34,017 nucleotides of DNA, taken from Comamonadaceae bacterium. Lineage in GTDB: Bacteria; Pseudomonadota; Gammaproteobacteria; Burkholderiales; Burkholderiaceae_C. The notes below the pieces were generated by a model. It saw only the letters and a program-made list of their open reading frames with translations, was not told where the DNA came from and did no database searches. A program made the position numbers and the translations under genes. The stretch is taken from the NCBI GenBank assembly GCA_947373105.1, contig CANBWK010000021.1:1-34017 (forward strand), written 5' to 3'. Of the stretch, positions 15,732 to 23,595 are shown piece by piece (position 1 is the stretch's first letter; each line of letters starts with the position of its first letter).

Positions 15732-16925
15732 CTAGTGCTTTGATAATCTCAAAGCCAATGGCCCCAGCATCACGCCCGCTGCCAGCACGCCAAATGCGGC
15801 CAGCCATGCTTGTGGATCTTGAGCCCCCCCCTGGGAATCGAGCGCCAACCCGACCATCCAGCCCGAGAGGGCTGAGAGTCCAAACCCCACGGTGGAGTGC
15901 ATGGCCAGGGTTAAACCTTTGAACTGAGGTTGTGCATGCGACATCATCCCGGCAGTCAGTGATCCCGAGTCTGCGGGCACTGTAATGGCGTAAAAAAGGA
16001 TCAGCACCAGCAACACCCAGGCAGAGCCACCTGCCCACCATCCAACAGACAATGCTGTCAGAGCTGAGATCACCTGAATCCAGGTAATGGCGCGTTGTCG
16101 TCCGTAACGCAAAGACAACTCATTTCCAATGATGCTCGCCGGCATGGCCAGCAAGGAGGCCCAAAAACTCACTGTCACGGGCTCCGGCAATGAGCCGCCC
16201 TGATGGCGTGCAATCACAAAAGTCCAAAACGCTACAAGCCAGGTCCGAAAGCCATACAACTCGAAACAATGTGCGCCATAACTCAAGATATAGGCCATCG
16301 CAGGACGATTGCGCAAAACAGGACGAACATCGAGCAAGTGCCCGCCTGTTGGCACAGGCTGAACGGGAATCATTTTCCAAGCGACAAAGGCCATGATCAG
16401 AGGGCCTAATCCCGTGATGCCGAAGGACCATCGCCATCCCCAGGCATCGGCGACGAGTTGAGAGACCAAAAACGAAAAGCCCACACCCATGGAGTAACTA
16501 GAGGTATACAGAGTGATACTGCGTGAAGTGTCCTCAGCTTGTAACCTATCGGTTAAAGCACGCAAACCAGGCATATAAGCACCCGCGAAACTGGCGCCTG
16601 CCAAGGCCCAACAGACCATTCCCGTCAACCAACTCGTGGCCAATACCGCAAAGGCCAGCGTGCTCAGTGCACTGCACAAGGAGCCCATCAGCAGAATACG
16701 CCGGGCATCGTAGCGGTCAGTCAAGGCGCTCAATATAGGAACGGCAGCCATATACCCGGCGGCATAAGCTGCAGCAAGCAAGCCTGCTTGCGAGTTGGTC
16801 ATGCCCCATAAAGGCATCAGGTGCTGGACCATCACCGCGGGTACAACCACGTGAGGCAACAAATTGCCTACTTGCCCGATACACATGGCCCAGACCAACG
16901 CCTTGCCTTGCAATGGATTCACCAT
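15732..16925 (-). CDS. MFS transporter
   Basis: A 397-residue polytopic inner-membrane protein with about twelve hydrophobic helices in two halves, the layout of the major facilitator superfamily. The loop between helices 2 and 3 holds an MFS motif-A variant (LSALTDRYDARR, with Asp70, Arg71, Arg75 and Arg76). No signature of a specific drug or sugar subfamily was recognised. It starts six bases after the stop of the iron-type alcohol dehydrogenase on the same strand, so the two are co-transcribed. Import of the alcohol or acid used by that enzyme, or export of a product, is the likely role, inferred from position. Its 3' end faces the zinc alcohol dehydrogenase gene 34 bases away. Confidence 0.85.
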   Translation of the reverse strand: MVNPLQGKALVWAMCIGQVGNLLPHVVVPAVMVQHLMPLWGMTNSQAGLLAAAYAAGYMAAVPILSALTDRYDARRILLMGSLCSALSTLAFAVLATSWLTGMVCWALAGASFAGAYMPGLRALTDRLQAEDTSRSITLYTSSYSMGVGFSFLVSQLVADAWGWRWSFGITGLGPLIMAFVAWKMIPVQPVPTGGHLLDVRPVLRNRPAMAYILSYGAHCFELYGFRTWLVAFWTFVIARHQGGSLPEPVTVSFWASLLAMPASIIGNELSLRYGRQRAITWIQVISALTALSVGWWAGGSAWVLLVLILFYAITVPADSGSLTAGMMSHAQPQFKGLTLAMHSTVGFGLSALSGWMVGLALDSQGGAQDPQAWLAAFGVLAAGVMLGPLALRLSKH

Positions 16926-16931
16926 CGACGT

Positions 16932-18101
16932 CTACCAAGCCGCATCCAAAATACGCCGGACATCTTCTGGGCCATGTATTTTTCGAGGATTACTGTGAAT
17001 CAAACGATCATGCATTGAGTTTTTTGCAATCAAGTCCAACATTTCCGGTTTAACACCCACTTCACGCAGGGTGCTTGGCAAACCCAGTTGCGCCACCAAC
17101 TCCGACAGAACATCACACGCTGGTTTTTGGGGATCACCCAAGGCTTCACTGACCAGCCTTTGTTGTACTTCGTTGACACTTTGGTTAAATCGCAAAACAT
17201 GCGGCAACATGACACAGGATGTATAGCCATGCGGAACCCCCGCAGTGCCTCCCAAGACATGTCCAATTCCGTGGCTGGCGCCCTTTTGGACTCCAGCGCT
17301 GGAGCCAATAATGGACATCCAAGCACCCAATTGGCAATCAAGTCGAGCCTCCAAATTGGAGGGGTCTTTTTTAACAGCGCGCAGGCCTCTGCCAAGTAAG
17401 CGCAGGGCCTGAAATGAGGTGGCTTCCGAAATGGGTTGGGTGTTGATCGAGCACAAATCCTCAACAGCGTGATCCACGGCACGAATCCCAGTAGAGAGCC
17501 AAAGCCATTCAGGTGTGTGCAAAGTCAATGCGGGGTCCAAAATCACCGATCGTGGAGACGCTTTGGGGTGCAAGAAATTCTCTTTCATCCCTTTGACCGT
17601 ATCCGTGCACCCCGCCAGGGCGCTGAATTCTCCAGCCGAAAGGGTTGTCGAAATCACAGAACAAGGGACAGTGGGCGCATGAAACTGTGGCCGCTCAATG
17701 CGCCCATCAGCATGCACCTTGGTGGCCAATCGGTCCAAGTCTTGTGCCGACTCGATACCGTTGCTCATACAGAGCGTGACCATTTTTCCGGCATCTGTGA
17801 TCGAGCCACCCCCCAAGGTTAGGATCAAATCGGCATGTCCAAGCTTTGCTTCCTGCGCGGCCTTGACAACAGCGATGCGAGGCGTGTGGGCGGGCATTTC
17901 ATTAAAGAGGCCCACACACCGTGTTCCCAGAACGGCTTTAAGTTGATTGACCACATCAGTTTGGCGAAACAGGCTGCCGCTGGCCAGGACGTAAACACGC
18001 TTTGCGCCCACAGTTTCAAGCTCGGTCGATATCGCCTGCTCAAAGGGCGTTCCAAAAATGATCCTCTGTGTATTGGGATAACTGTAGATGCCTGAACGCA
18101 T
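16932..18101 (-). CDS. iron-containing alcohol dehydrogenase family protein
   Basis: A 389-residue enzyme of the iron-type alcohol dehydrogenase/maleylacetate reductase family. The ATG at 18101 has AAGG six bases upstream; a TTG further up would add five residues. The NAD-binding GGGSITDAGK is at 97-106. In the metal-binding domain His211 (RAVDHAVE), His277 (KGASHGIGH) and His291 (GVPHGY) match three metal ligands of FucO-type enzymes, but the fourth ligand, an Asp, aligns with Arg207. The metal site may therefore be altered or absent, as in maleylacetate reductases, which need no metal. The product could be an alcohol dehydrogenase or a reductase of an oxo-acid. It precedes the MFS gene and diverges from the eight-gene operon. 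Confidence 0.85.
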   Translation of the reverse strand: MRSGIYSYPNTQRIIFGTPFEQAISTELETVGAKRVYVLASGSLFRQTDVVNQLKAVLGTRCVGLFNEMPAHTPRIAVVKAAQEAKLGHADLILTLGGGSITDAGKMVTLCMSNGIESAQDLDRLATKVHADGRIERPQFHAPTVPCSVISTTLSAGEFSALAGCTDTVKGMKENFLHPKASPRSVILDPALTLHTPEWLWLSTGIRAVDHAVEDLCSINTQPISEATSFQALRLLGRGLRAVKKDPSNLEARLDCQLGAWMSIIGSSAGVQKGASHGIGHVLGGTAGVPHGYTSCVMLPHVLRFNQSVNEVQQRLVSEALGDPQKPACDVLSELVAQLGLPSTLREVGVKPEMLDLIAKNSMHDRLIHSNPRKIHGPEDVRRILDAAW

Positions 18102-18176
18102 GTTGTGCCTTGTCAAAATTTGGGGATTGAAAATCCTTCGTCATCATCGCGTAATCACCCCTAACCGGAGTCACCT

Positions 18177-18230
18177 AGTTGTCTCTTGATTCCTTGACAT
18201 CTAAAAAGGAAGTATCAAGATAGGACAACT
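18177..18230. promoter_or_regulatory. large imperfect inverted repeat with a -35-like box at its apex, upstream of the eight-gene operon
   Basis: Three pairs of arms nest: AGTTGTC with GACAACT (7 bp), TCTTGAT with ATCAAGA (7 bp), and TCCTT with AAGGA (5 bp), with three-base bulges on the right side. The loop of about ten bases overlaps TTGACA (18194-18199), a perfect -35 box; a weak -10-like AAGATA (18217-18222) lies 17 bases downstream in the right arm. Its right end is 26 bases before the first operon ATG. A repressor operator or an mRNA leader hairpin are both possible. There is no T-run, so it is not a terminator. Confidence 0.5.
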
Positions 18231-18256
18231 TCAATTTCAGCGGCGAAAGTAAATAC

Positions 18257-19408
18257 ATGCATGATTTTGTTTTTCCTGCGGTGACCTTGCCAGAGAGTGC
18301 GAGATTGCTCAGACAGCAAGTGCGAGAATTCCTCAAAAAAGAGAGGGATGCGGGCACATTCACCCCTCGTAAAAATTCTTGGTCCGATGGCGACGCCGAT
18401 TTCAGTCGCAAGTGTGGACAAGCGGGCTACATTGGCATGATTTGGCCCAAAAAATATGGTGGTCAGGAGCGAACCGCTCTCGACCGCTATGTGATGACAG
18501 AAGAAATGCTGGCTGGTGGAGCGCCCGTAGGTTCACATTGGGTGGCCGACCGGCAAAGTGGCAACCAAATCTTGCGGCATGGCAGCGAGCGTGCCCGTCA
18601 ATTGATTTTGCCCAAAATTGCAGCAGGCGAATGCTTCTTTGCCATTGGCATGAGTGAGCCTGACTCAGGATCGGACTTGGCCGCTGTGAGAACCAAAGCC
18701 GTCAAGGCTGAAGGGGGTTGGAAGATTTCAGGCACCAAAGTCTGGACAAGCAGTGCCCACAGAGCACATTACTTGATCGCTTTGGCGCGCACAGCGCCCA
18801 AAGAAGAGGACCGCCATGCGGGCATGACGCAATTCATTGTGGACCTGAAGTCGCCAGGCCTGAAGTTGAGCCCGATCCTGAACATCTATGGCGCACACGA
18901 CTGGAATGAAGTCGTTTTTGATGAATGCTTTGTGCCTGATGACATGGTCATCGGCGAAGTCGGTGGTGGATGGAACATGGTAACCGGTGAGTTGGCTTTC
19001 GAGCGCTCCGGTCCTGACCGCTTCCTGAGCACTTACCAACTGCTGCTGGCATCCATGGAGCAATTGGGTGAAAAGCCAGATGCACGTGCAGTCAATGAGA
19101 TTGGACGCTTTGTGGCGCATTTGACCACTTTGCGCCGCATGTCGACTTCGGTGGCAGGCATGCTCACCAAGGGAGAAAAACCCATTCTGGAAGCAGCCCT
19201 TGTGAAAGACATCGGCACCGCATTTGAAAGAGAAATTCCCGAAATTTTCCGTCAACTGATCCCCTCAGAACCTTTAATGGATGACGAAAGTAACGAGTTT
19301 GCTGCCTTGCTGGGAATGTCTACGCTGAAGGCACCTGGCTTCACTATACGAGGGGGTACGCGAGAGATTTTGCGCGGAATGATTGCCAAAGGATTGGGGC
19401 TGAGATGA
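18257..19408 (+). CDS. acyl-CoA dehydrogenase, large-subunit type
   Basis: A 383-residue flavin-dependent acyl-CoA dehydrogenase, first gene of an eight-gene unit. Seen in order are WPKKYGG (63-69), the FAD-contacting GMSEPDSGSDLA (131-142) and ISGTKVWTSSA (157-167). The likely catalytic base is Glu249 in AFERSG, the isovaleryl-type position. The C-terminal end is RGGTREILRGMIAKGLGL, with Gly-Gly-Thr where medium-chain enzymes have Glu-Gly-Thr. The ATG at 18257 has no strong ribosome site. The next gene, a small-subunit partner, starts within the stop codon of this one (ATGA). The pair is parallel to, but distinct from, the pair at 10027-12337. The acyl substrate is unknown. Confidence 0.88.
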   Translation: MHDFVFPAVTLPESARLLRQQVREFLKKERDAGTFTPRKNSWSDGDADFSRKCGQAGYIGMIWPKKYGGQERTALDRYVMTEEMLAGGAPVGSHWVADRQSGNQILRHGSERARQLILPKIAAGECFFAIGMSEPDSGSDLAAVRTKAVKAEGGWKISGTKVWTSSAHRAHYLIALARTAPKEEDRHAGMTQFIVDLKSPGLKLSPILNIYGAHDWNEVVFDECFVPDDMVIGEVGGGWNMVTGELAFERSGPDRFLSTYQLLLASMEQLGEKPDARAVNEIGRFVAHLTTLRRMSTSVAGMLTKGEKPILEAALVKDIGTAFEREIPEIFRQLIPSEPLMDDESNEFAALLGMSTLKAPGFTIRGGTREILRGMIAKGLGLR

Positions 19409-20466
19409 GTGATATTCGAGACGATCTGGAAAAAACAGTTGACCGCATTTGTGAAGCGCATTGCCTCAAAGAGGTCTTCATGACGAGCGAGGCGGGTGTT
19501 TGGCCTAAAGGACTTTGGCAAGCCTTGGAAGAGGTTGGACTGCCGCAAGCTTGCTTGACTGAAGCGCAGGGCGGCAGTGGCCTTTCCTTTGAGGAGGCAC
19601 TGTTTGTATTGCGGCGCAGTGCTTACCATGCCGCACCCGTTCCCATGGCTGAGACTTTTTTAGCTGGACGTTTATTGTCCGCCGCAGGTCTTCAGGTGCC
19701 AGGCGGTGTTTTATCCGTGAGCGTTTCCCATGCCAAGGACAATTTAGAACTCCAAGGAAGTCAGAGCTCTCCCACCCTTTCGGGTCATGCTCACCGAGTA
19801 CCTTGGGGCTTGTCCTGTGACCATTTGGCCGTGGTCGCTCAACGCGATGGTCAGCAATTTGTCGTGTTGCTGGCGCGCGAAGCACTTGCCCACAGTGCTT
19901 CGGAATCGGTCAAAAATTTAGCAGGCGAGCCCAGGGTCCAATTTGATTTTGCAAATACCCCTGTCATTGCATTTGCGCCCTTGGCGAATGCCAGTGAACG
20001 TCTGCTGAGCGAAGGTGCCTTGATGCGCTCAGTGCAAATCGCCGGCGCATTGCAGCGTTCTTTAGAGTACTCCATACAGTACGCCAATGATCGCGTTCAA
20101 TTTGGGCGGCCCATTGGTAAATTCCAGGCTGTGCAACACATGCTCGCAGTTTTGGCGGGCCATGTGGCTACGTCAGCAGCCGCCGCTGACGCAGCTATTG
20201 AGTTATCGGGTGATGCACCAGAACAGTTTTTCATTGCTGTTGCCAAATCTCGGGCTGGCGAGGCGGCAGGTAAAGGCGCAGAAATAGCGCACCAAGTCCA
20301 TGGCGCCATGGGCTTTACCCGCGAGCACAACTTGCACCATCTGACACGCAGGCTTTGGGCTTGGCGAGATGAGTTTGGCAACGAAACCCTTTGGCAAACC
20401 CGCATTGGGGAGATGGCTCTTCAGCAGGGCCCTGACAAGCTCTGGCCCTTCCTTACCAGTTTGTAA
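19405..20466 (+). CDS. acyl-CoA dehydrogenase, small-subunit type
   Basis: A 353-residue partner of the preceding dehydrogenase, overlapping it by four bases (ATGA). The N-terminal domain is short and divergent (MSDIRDDLEKTVDRI). The middle domain is degenerate, with no flavin-binding SEPGAGSD-type motif. The C-terminal helical domain retains the family pattern NDRVQFGRPIGKFQAVQHML and HQVHGAMGFTREH. Such subunits complete the FAD site of the large subunit in heteromeric acyl-CoA dehydrogenases used for sterols, dicarboxylates and cyclic acids. It is followed 26 bases later by a Bug receptor gene with a clear ribosome site. The assignment as a partner is from the overlap and from family knowledge. 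Confidence 0.86.
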   Translation: MSDIRDDLEKTVDRICEAHCLKEVFMTSEAGVWPKGLWQALEEVGLPQACLTEAQGGSGLSFEEALFVLRRSAYHAAPVPMAETFLAGRLLSAAGLQVPGGVLSVSVSHAKDNLELQGSQSSPTLSGHAHRVPWGLSCDHLAVVAQRDGQQFVVLLAREALAHSASESVKNLAGEPRVQFDFANTPVIAFAPLANASERLLSEGALMRSVQIAGALQRSLEYSIQYANDRVQFGRPIGKFQAVQHMLAVLAGHVATSAAAADAAIELSGDAPEQFFIAVAKSRAGEAAGKGAEIAHQVHGAMGFTREHNLHHLTRRLWAWRDEFGNETLWQTRIGEMALQQGPDKLWPFLTSL

Positions 20467-20492
20467 TTTGCAACCGATTCAGGAGAATAGAG

Positions 20493-21470
20493 ATGCTCAA
20501 ACGAAACCTTATTACCACCGGCTCATTGTTGTTGGGAATGGTCTTTTCAGGCCTGACATTAGCGCAAGACAAAGAATTTCCGAACCGACCTTTGCGAATT
20601 TTCGTTCCTTTTACAGCGGGCAGTGGCTCCGACACTTCAGCTCGGTTTTTTGGGGACAAAATGGCCAAACTGTTAGGCCAGTCTGCATCGGTAGAGAATA
20701 AACCCGGTGCAAGTGGCATCATTTCAGTGCAAGCTTTACTGGCACTTCCAGCCGATGGGCATGCCATCTTGTTGGCCAGTAATTCACCGATATCCGTTAA
20801 CCCCATCAGCATTAAGAATCTGCCCTACAACCCGATGACAGATCTCACGCCCTTGGCTGGACTGTCTCGTAACATGAACGTCTGGGTTGTGAATGGCAAC
20901 TCCAAATTGAACAGTTTGAAAGACGTGGTTGAATACGCTAAAAAGAACCCCAACAAGCCTCTAAGCTTGGCTAATTATTCGGCAGGCTATCGCTTGGCCG
21001 GTGAATGGTTTTCCAGCATGTCCAATGTCAAGTTCAATCACATCTCCTACAAAGGCGGGGCGCAAATTTTCACTGACCTCATGGGTGATCAGCTGGACAT
21101 TGGCATTGCAGATTTAGGGGGTGCGGCCTCATTGATTAAGGCAGGAAAACTCAAAGCGATTGTAGTTTCAGGTGAAAAAAGGCATCCCGATTTCCCCAAT
21201 GTGCCCAACTTCATTGACAGCGGCTATCCGGAGTACGTGAACTATTCATGGACTTCGTTCTATGTCAAGGCGGGCACGCCAGAAGCCATCAAGAAAAAAC
21301 TCATTGATGCACTTTTGAAAGTACGCGACTCCAAGGAAGGGGCTGACTTCAATACCGCGTCTGGCGCAGACAGCATGCCCTTTTTTGGGGAGAGTATGCA
21401 AAAGTTCCAGCAAGACGAGTTGGAGCGTTTTACGCGCATTGCCAAAATGGCGGGGATGCAACCTGAATGA
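20493..21470 (+). CDS. Bug/TctC family periplasmic solute-binding receptor (divergent)
   Basis: A 325-residue Bug-type receptor inside the operon. AGGAG precedes the ATG. Signal peptide residues 1-24 end at TLA-QD. The family signature is altered: where others have FPPGGSTD this one has FTAGSGSDT, so one side of the ligand cleft differs from the other four copies. Later motifs (ENKPGASG, PADGHAI, the NVPNF motif) are recognisable. It overlaps the following SDR gene by four bases (ATGA at 21467-21470), which ties receptor and enzymes into one transcript and makes it likely that the ligand is the operon's substrate. No permease gene accompanies it. Confidence 0.88.
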   Translation: MLKRNLITTGSLLLGMVFSGLTLAQDKEFPNRPLRIFVPFTAGSGSDTSARFFGDKMAKLLGQSASVENKPGASGIISVQALLALPADGHAILLASNSPISVNPISIKNLPYNPMTDLTPLAGLSRNMNVWVVNGNSKLNSLKDVVEYAKKNPNKPLSLANYSAGYRLAGEWFSSMSNVKFNHISYKGGAQIFTDLMGDQLDIGIADLGGAASLIKAGKLKAIVVSGEKRHPDFPNVPNFIDSGYPEYVNYSWTSFYVKAGTPEAIKKKLIDALLKVRDSKEGADFNTASGADSMPFFGESMQKFQQDELERFTRIAKMAGMQPE

Positions 21471-22342
21471 CAGACACTCGCATGAGTATGTACCGGTCTG
21501 ACTTGCTCTCAGGCAAACGCATTCTGATCACGGGTGGTGGAACGGGTTTAGGAAAAAGTATCGGCAAACGCTATGTGGAGTTGGGCGCTGATTTGGTGAT
21601 CTGCGGCCGAAGACGAGAAGTGCTTGAACAGACCGCTAAAGAGTTCAAAGACACATTGGGAGTGAGCATTGAGACCCATGTCTGTGATGTGCGTGATGCC
21701 AAAGCCGTTAAGTCCATGATGGACGCGATTTGGGCCACAGGACCACTGGATGTATTACTCAATAATGCGGCTGGTAATTTTTTAGCAAGGACAGAACGAT
21801 TGTCTACACGCGCCTTTGATGCGGTCGTAGACATTGTGCTCAAAGGATCAGCTTATTGCACCATGGATGTGGGGCGCCGTTGGATTGAAGCGGGCCACAA
21901 AGGCACCGTGATGCAGATACTGACACAGTCAGCCATGACGGGCATGCCCTTTACCGTCCCTTCAGCCATGGCCAAAGCCGGTGCATTGGCCATGATTCGC
22001 AGCTTGGCTGTGGAATGGGGGCCTTATGGTATCCGTACCGTTGGCGTTGTACCTGGGCCTTTCCCTACAGAGGGTGCGTGGTCCAGATTGATGCCAAAAG
22101 AACGAATTGGGGAAGCACCTATTGAACAGGGCGTCGCTTTACGCCGCGTTGGCGAACACCATGAATTGGCTGACTTGTGTGTTTATTTGATTTCTGAAAG
22201 CGCTGCATTCATTACAGGTGAAGCGGTCGTCATAGATGGCGGTCGTTGGCTGCAAGGCACAGCCGGGCCATCGGCTTACAACATGCAGCAGTGGCCAGAT
22301 AGCACATGGGAAAGCCTCAAACCTAAGAAATCAAAAGAATGA
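21467..22342 (+). CDS. SDR oxidoreductase, 2,4-dienoyl-CoA reductase-like
   Basis: A 291-residue short-chain dehydrogenase. The cofactor loop is TGGGTGLG (22-29), followed by CGRRRE (47-51 region), whose Arg residues point to NADP. NNAAGNF (99-105) is the hallmark of the dienoyl-CoA reductase branch. The lysine of the active site is Lys170, but the Tyr expected four residues earlier is Ser166; dienoyl-CoA reductases also depart from the classical Tyr-x-x-x-Lys pattern. TGEAVVIDGGRWL near the end is normal. It likely reduces or isomerises an unsaturated acyl-CoA made by the dehydrogenase pair upstream. The start overlaps the Bug gene and the stop overlaps the CoA-transferase gene, both by ATGA. 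A true dienoyl substrate is inferred. Confidence 0.82.
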   Translation: MTDTRMSMYRSDLLSGKRILITGGGTGLGKSIGKRYVELGADLVICGRRREVLEQTAKEFKDTLGVSIETHVCDVRDAKAVKSMMDAIWATGPLDVLLNNAAGNFLARTERLSTRAFDAVVDIVLKGSAYCTMDVGRRWIEAGHKGTVMQILTQSAMTGMPFTVPSAMAKAGALAMIRSLAVEWGPYGIRTVGVVPGPFPTEGAWSRLMPKERIGEAPIEQGVALRRVGEHHELADLCVYLISESAAFITGEAVVIDGGRWLQGTAGPSAYNMQQWPDSTWESLKPKKSKE

Positions 22343-23556
22343 ACAAAACCATGGACTTGTCGAATGGACCCCTGACCGGCATTCGAATTTTGGATCTGAC
22401 TTCAGTGGTTTTGGGTCCATTGGCCACCCAAATTCTGGGGGACTATGGTGCGGAGATCATTAAAGTTGAAAGTCTAGAGGGAGACCTGATGCGCTCCAAT
22501 GGTGTCAATCTTTCTCCCAGCATGAGTTCGATTTTTCTATCAATCAACAGAAATAAACAGTCGCTTGCCATAGACCTCAAGACCGAAGCAGGTAAGGAAA
22601 TATTGCGGCAATTGATTCCCCGCGTTGACGCAGTGGTGCACAACATGCGTGTTTCTGCGATTGACAAGCTCGGCTTTGGATATGAAGCGGTTGTCAAACT
22701 CAATCCGCAAATAGTGTATTGCGCGGCTACGGGTTTTGACCAGGACGGCCCAGACAAAGACCGCCCTGCATTTGACGACATCATTCAAGCAGCCTGTGGT
22801 TTGGCCAGCGTGAACAGTATTGGGAAATCGCGCCCTGACTACATCTCTACTTTGGTCGCTGACAAAACCACCGGCATGGCACTGGTCAACGCCGTGCTGG
22901 CAGCATTATTGGCAAAAGAGCGCAGTGGCCAAGGCCAGTATGTCGAAGTGCCCATGCTCGAAACCATGGTGGCATTTACCTTGGTTGAGCACATGGGCGG
23001 ATTGACGCGCAACCCCGCAACACAGAAAGCAGGTTATAGCCGCGTTTTGTCCGGAGGTCGCCAGCCCAGTCCGACGAGAGATGGCTTCATTGCCATGCTG
23101 CCTTACACGAACCACCATTGGGAAAGTTTTTTCCGGGATGCAGGGCAAGAGGCTCTGGGCAAAGAGCTGGGCGTGACCAATCGCGTCACACGCAACGCCA
23201 ACATTCAAGGTCTGTATGCCGCTTTACACAACATAACGGCCACCAAAACAACGGCTGAATGGATCGAAATATGCGATCGGCTGGACATACCCGCCACCCC
23301 CATTTACACCATGGAGGAGTTGCCTTCACATCCGCAACTTCAAGCCGTTCAGTTGTTTGAAGACGATGTCCATCCTGATGTTGGCGCTATTCGGTATGTT
23401 CGCCCACCCGTCAAATTTTATAAAACACCGGCCAAGGTTCGCCATCAAGCACGTCGCTTAGGCCAAGACACCGAGTCGATACTGACCGACCTGGGGTATA
23501 GCCAAAACCAGATTGAATCACTCGTGAATCAACGCGCTATTGTCAATGGCAAATAA
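22339..23556 (+). CDS. family III CoA-transferase (CaiB/BaiF type)
   Basis: A 405-residue enzyme that moves CoA between carboxylic acids. N-terminal GIRILDLTSVVLGP and the GAEIIKVE motif are typical. The SINRNKQSLAIDLK segment binds CoA, and RPAFDDIIQA contains the catalytic Asp (Asp146) of the (Y/F)D-x-x-x-Q motif. The large and small domains and the length are normal for a dimer of interlocked subunits. In the operon it most likely activates the imported acid using a CoA donor such as succinyl-CoA, before the dehydrogenase pair acts. The ATG overlaps the SDR stop. A second, separate family III transferase lies at 27107-28306 on the other strand. Confidence 0.9.
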   Translation: MNKTMDLSNGPLTGIRILDLTSVVLGPLATQILGDYGAEIIKVESLEGDLMRSNGVNLSPSMSSIFLSINRNKQSLAIDLKTEAGKEILRQLIPRVDAVVHNMRVSAIDKLGFGYEAVVKLNPQIVYCAATGFDQDGPDKDRPAFDDIIQAACGLASVNSIGKSRPDYISTLVADKTTGMALVNAVLAALLAKERSGQGQYVEVPMLETMVAFTLVEHMGGLTRNPATQKAGYSRVLSGGRQPSPTRDGFIAMLPYTNHHWESFFRDAGQEALGKELGVTNRVTRNANIQGLYAALHNITATKTTAEWIEICDRLDIPATPIYTMEELPSHPQLQAVQLFEDDVHPDVGAIRYVRPPVKFYKTPAKVRHQARRLGQDTESILTDLGYSQNQIESLVNQRAIVNGK

Positions 23557-23595
23557 CAATTTATCTCCAATCCATTTGAAACAGGAATCTAATTC

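Noticed and set aside
18728-19255. 175-residue reading frame on the minus strand
   Set aside because: It is antisense to the acyl-CoA dehydrogenase gene, Cys/His-rich in a way expected of a shadow frame, and has no domain.
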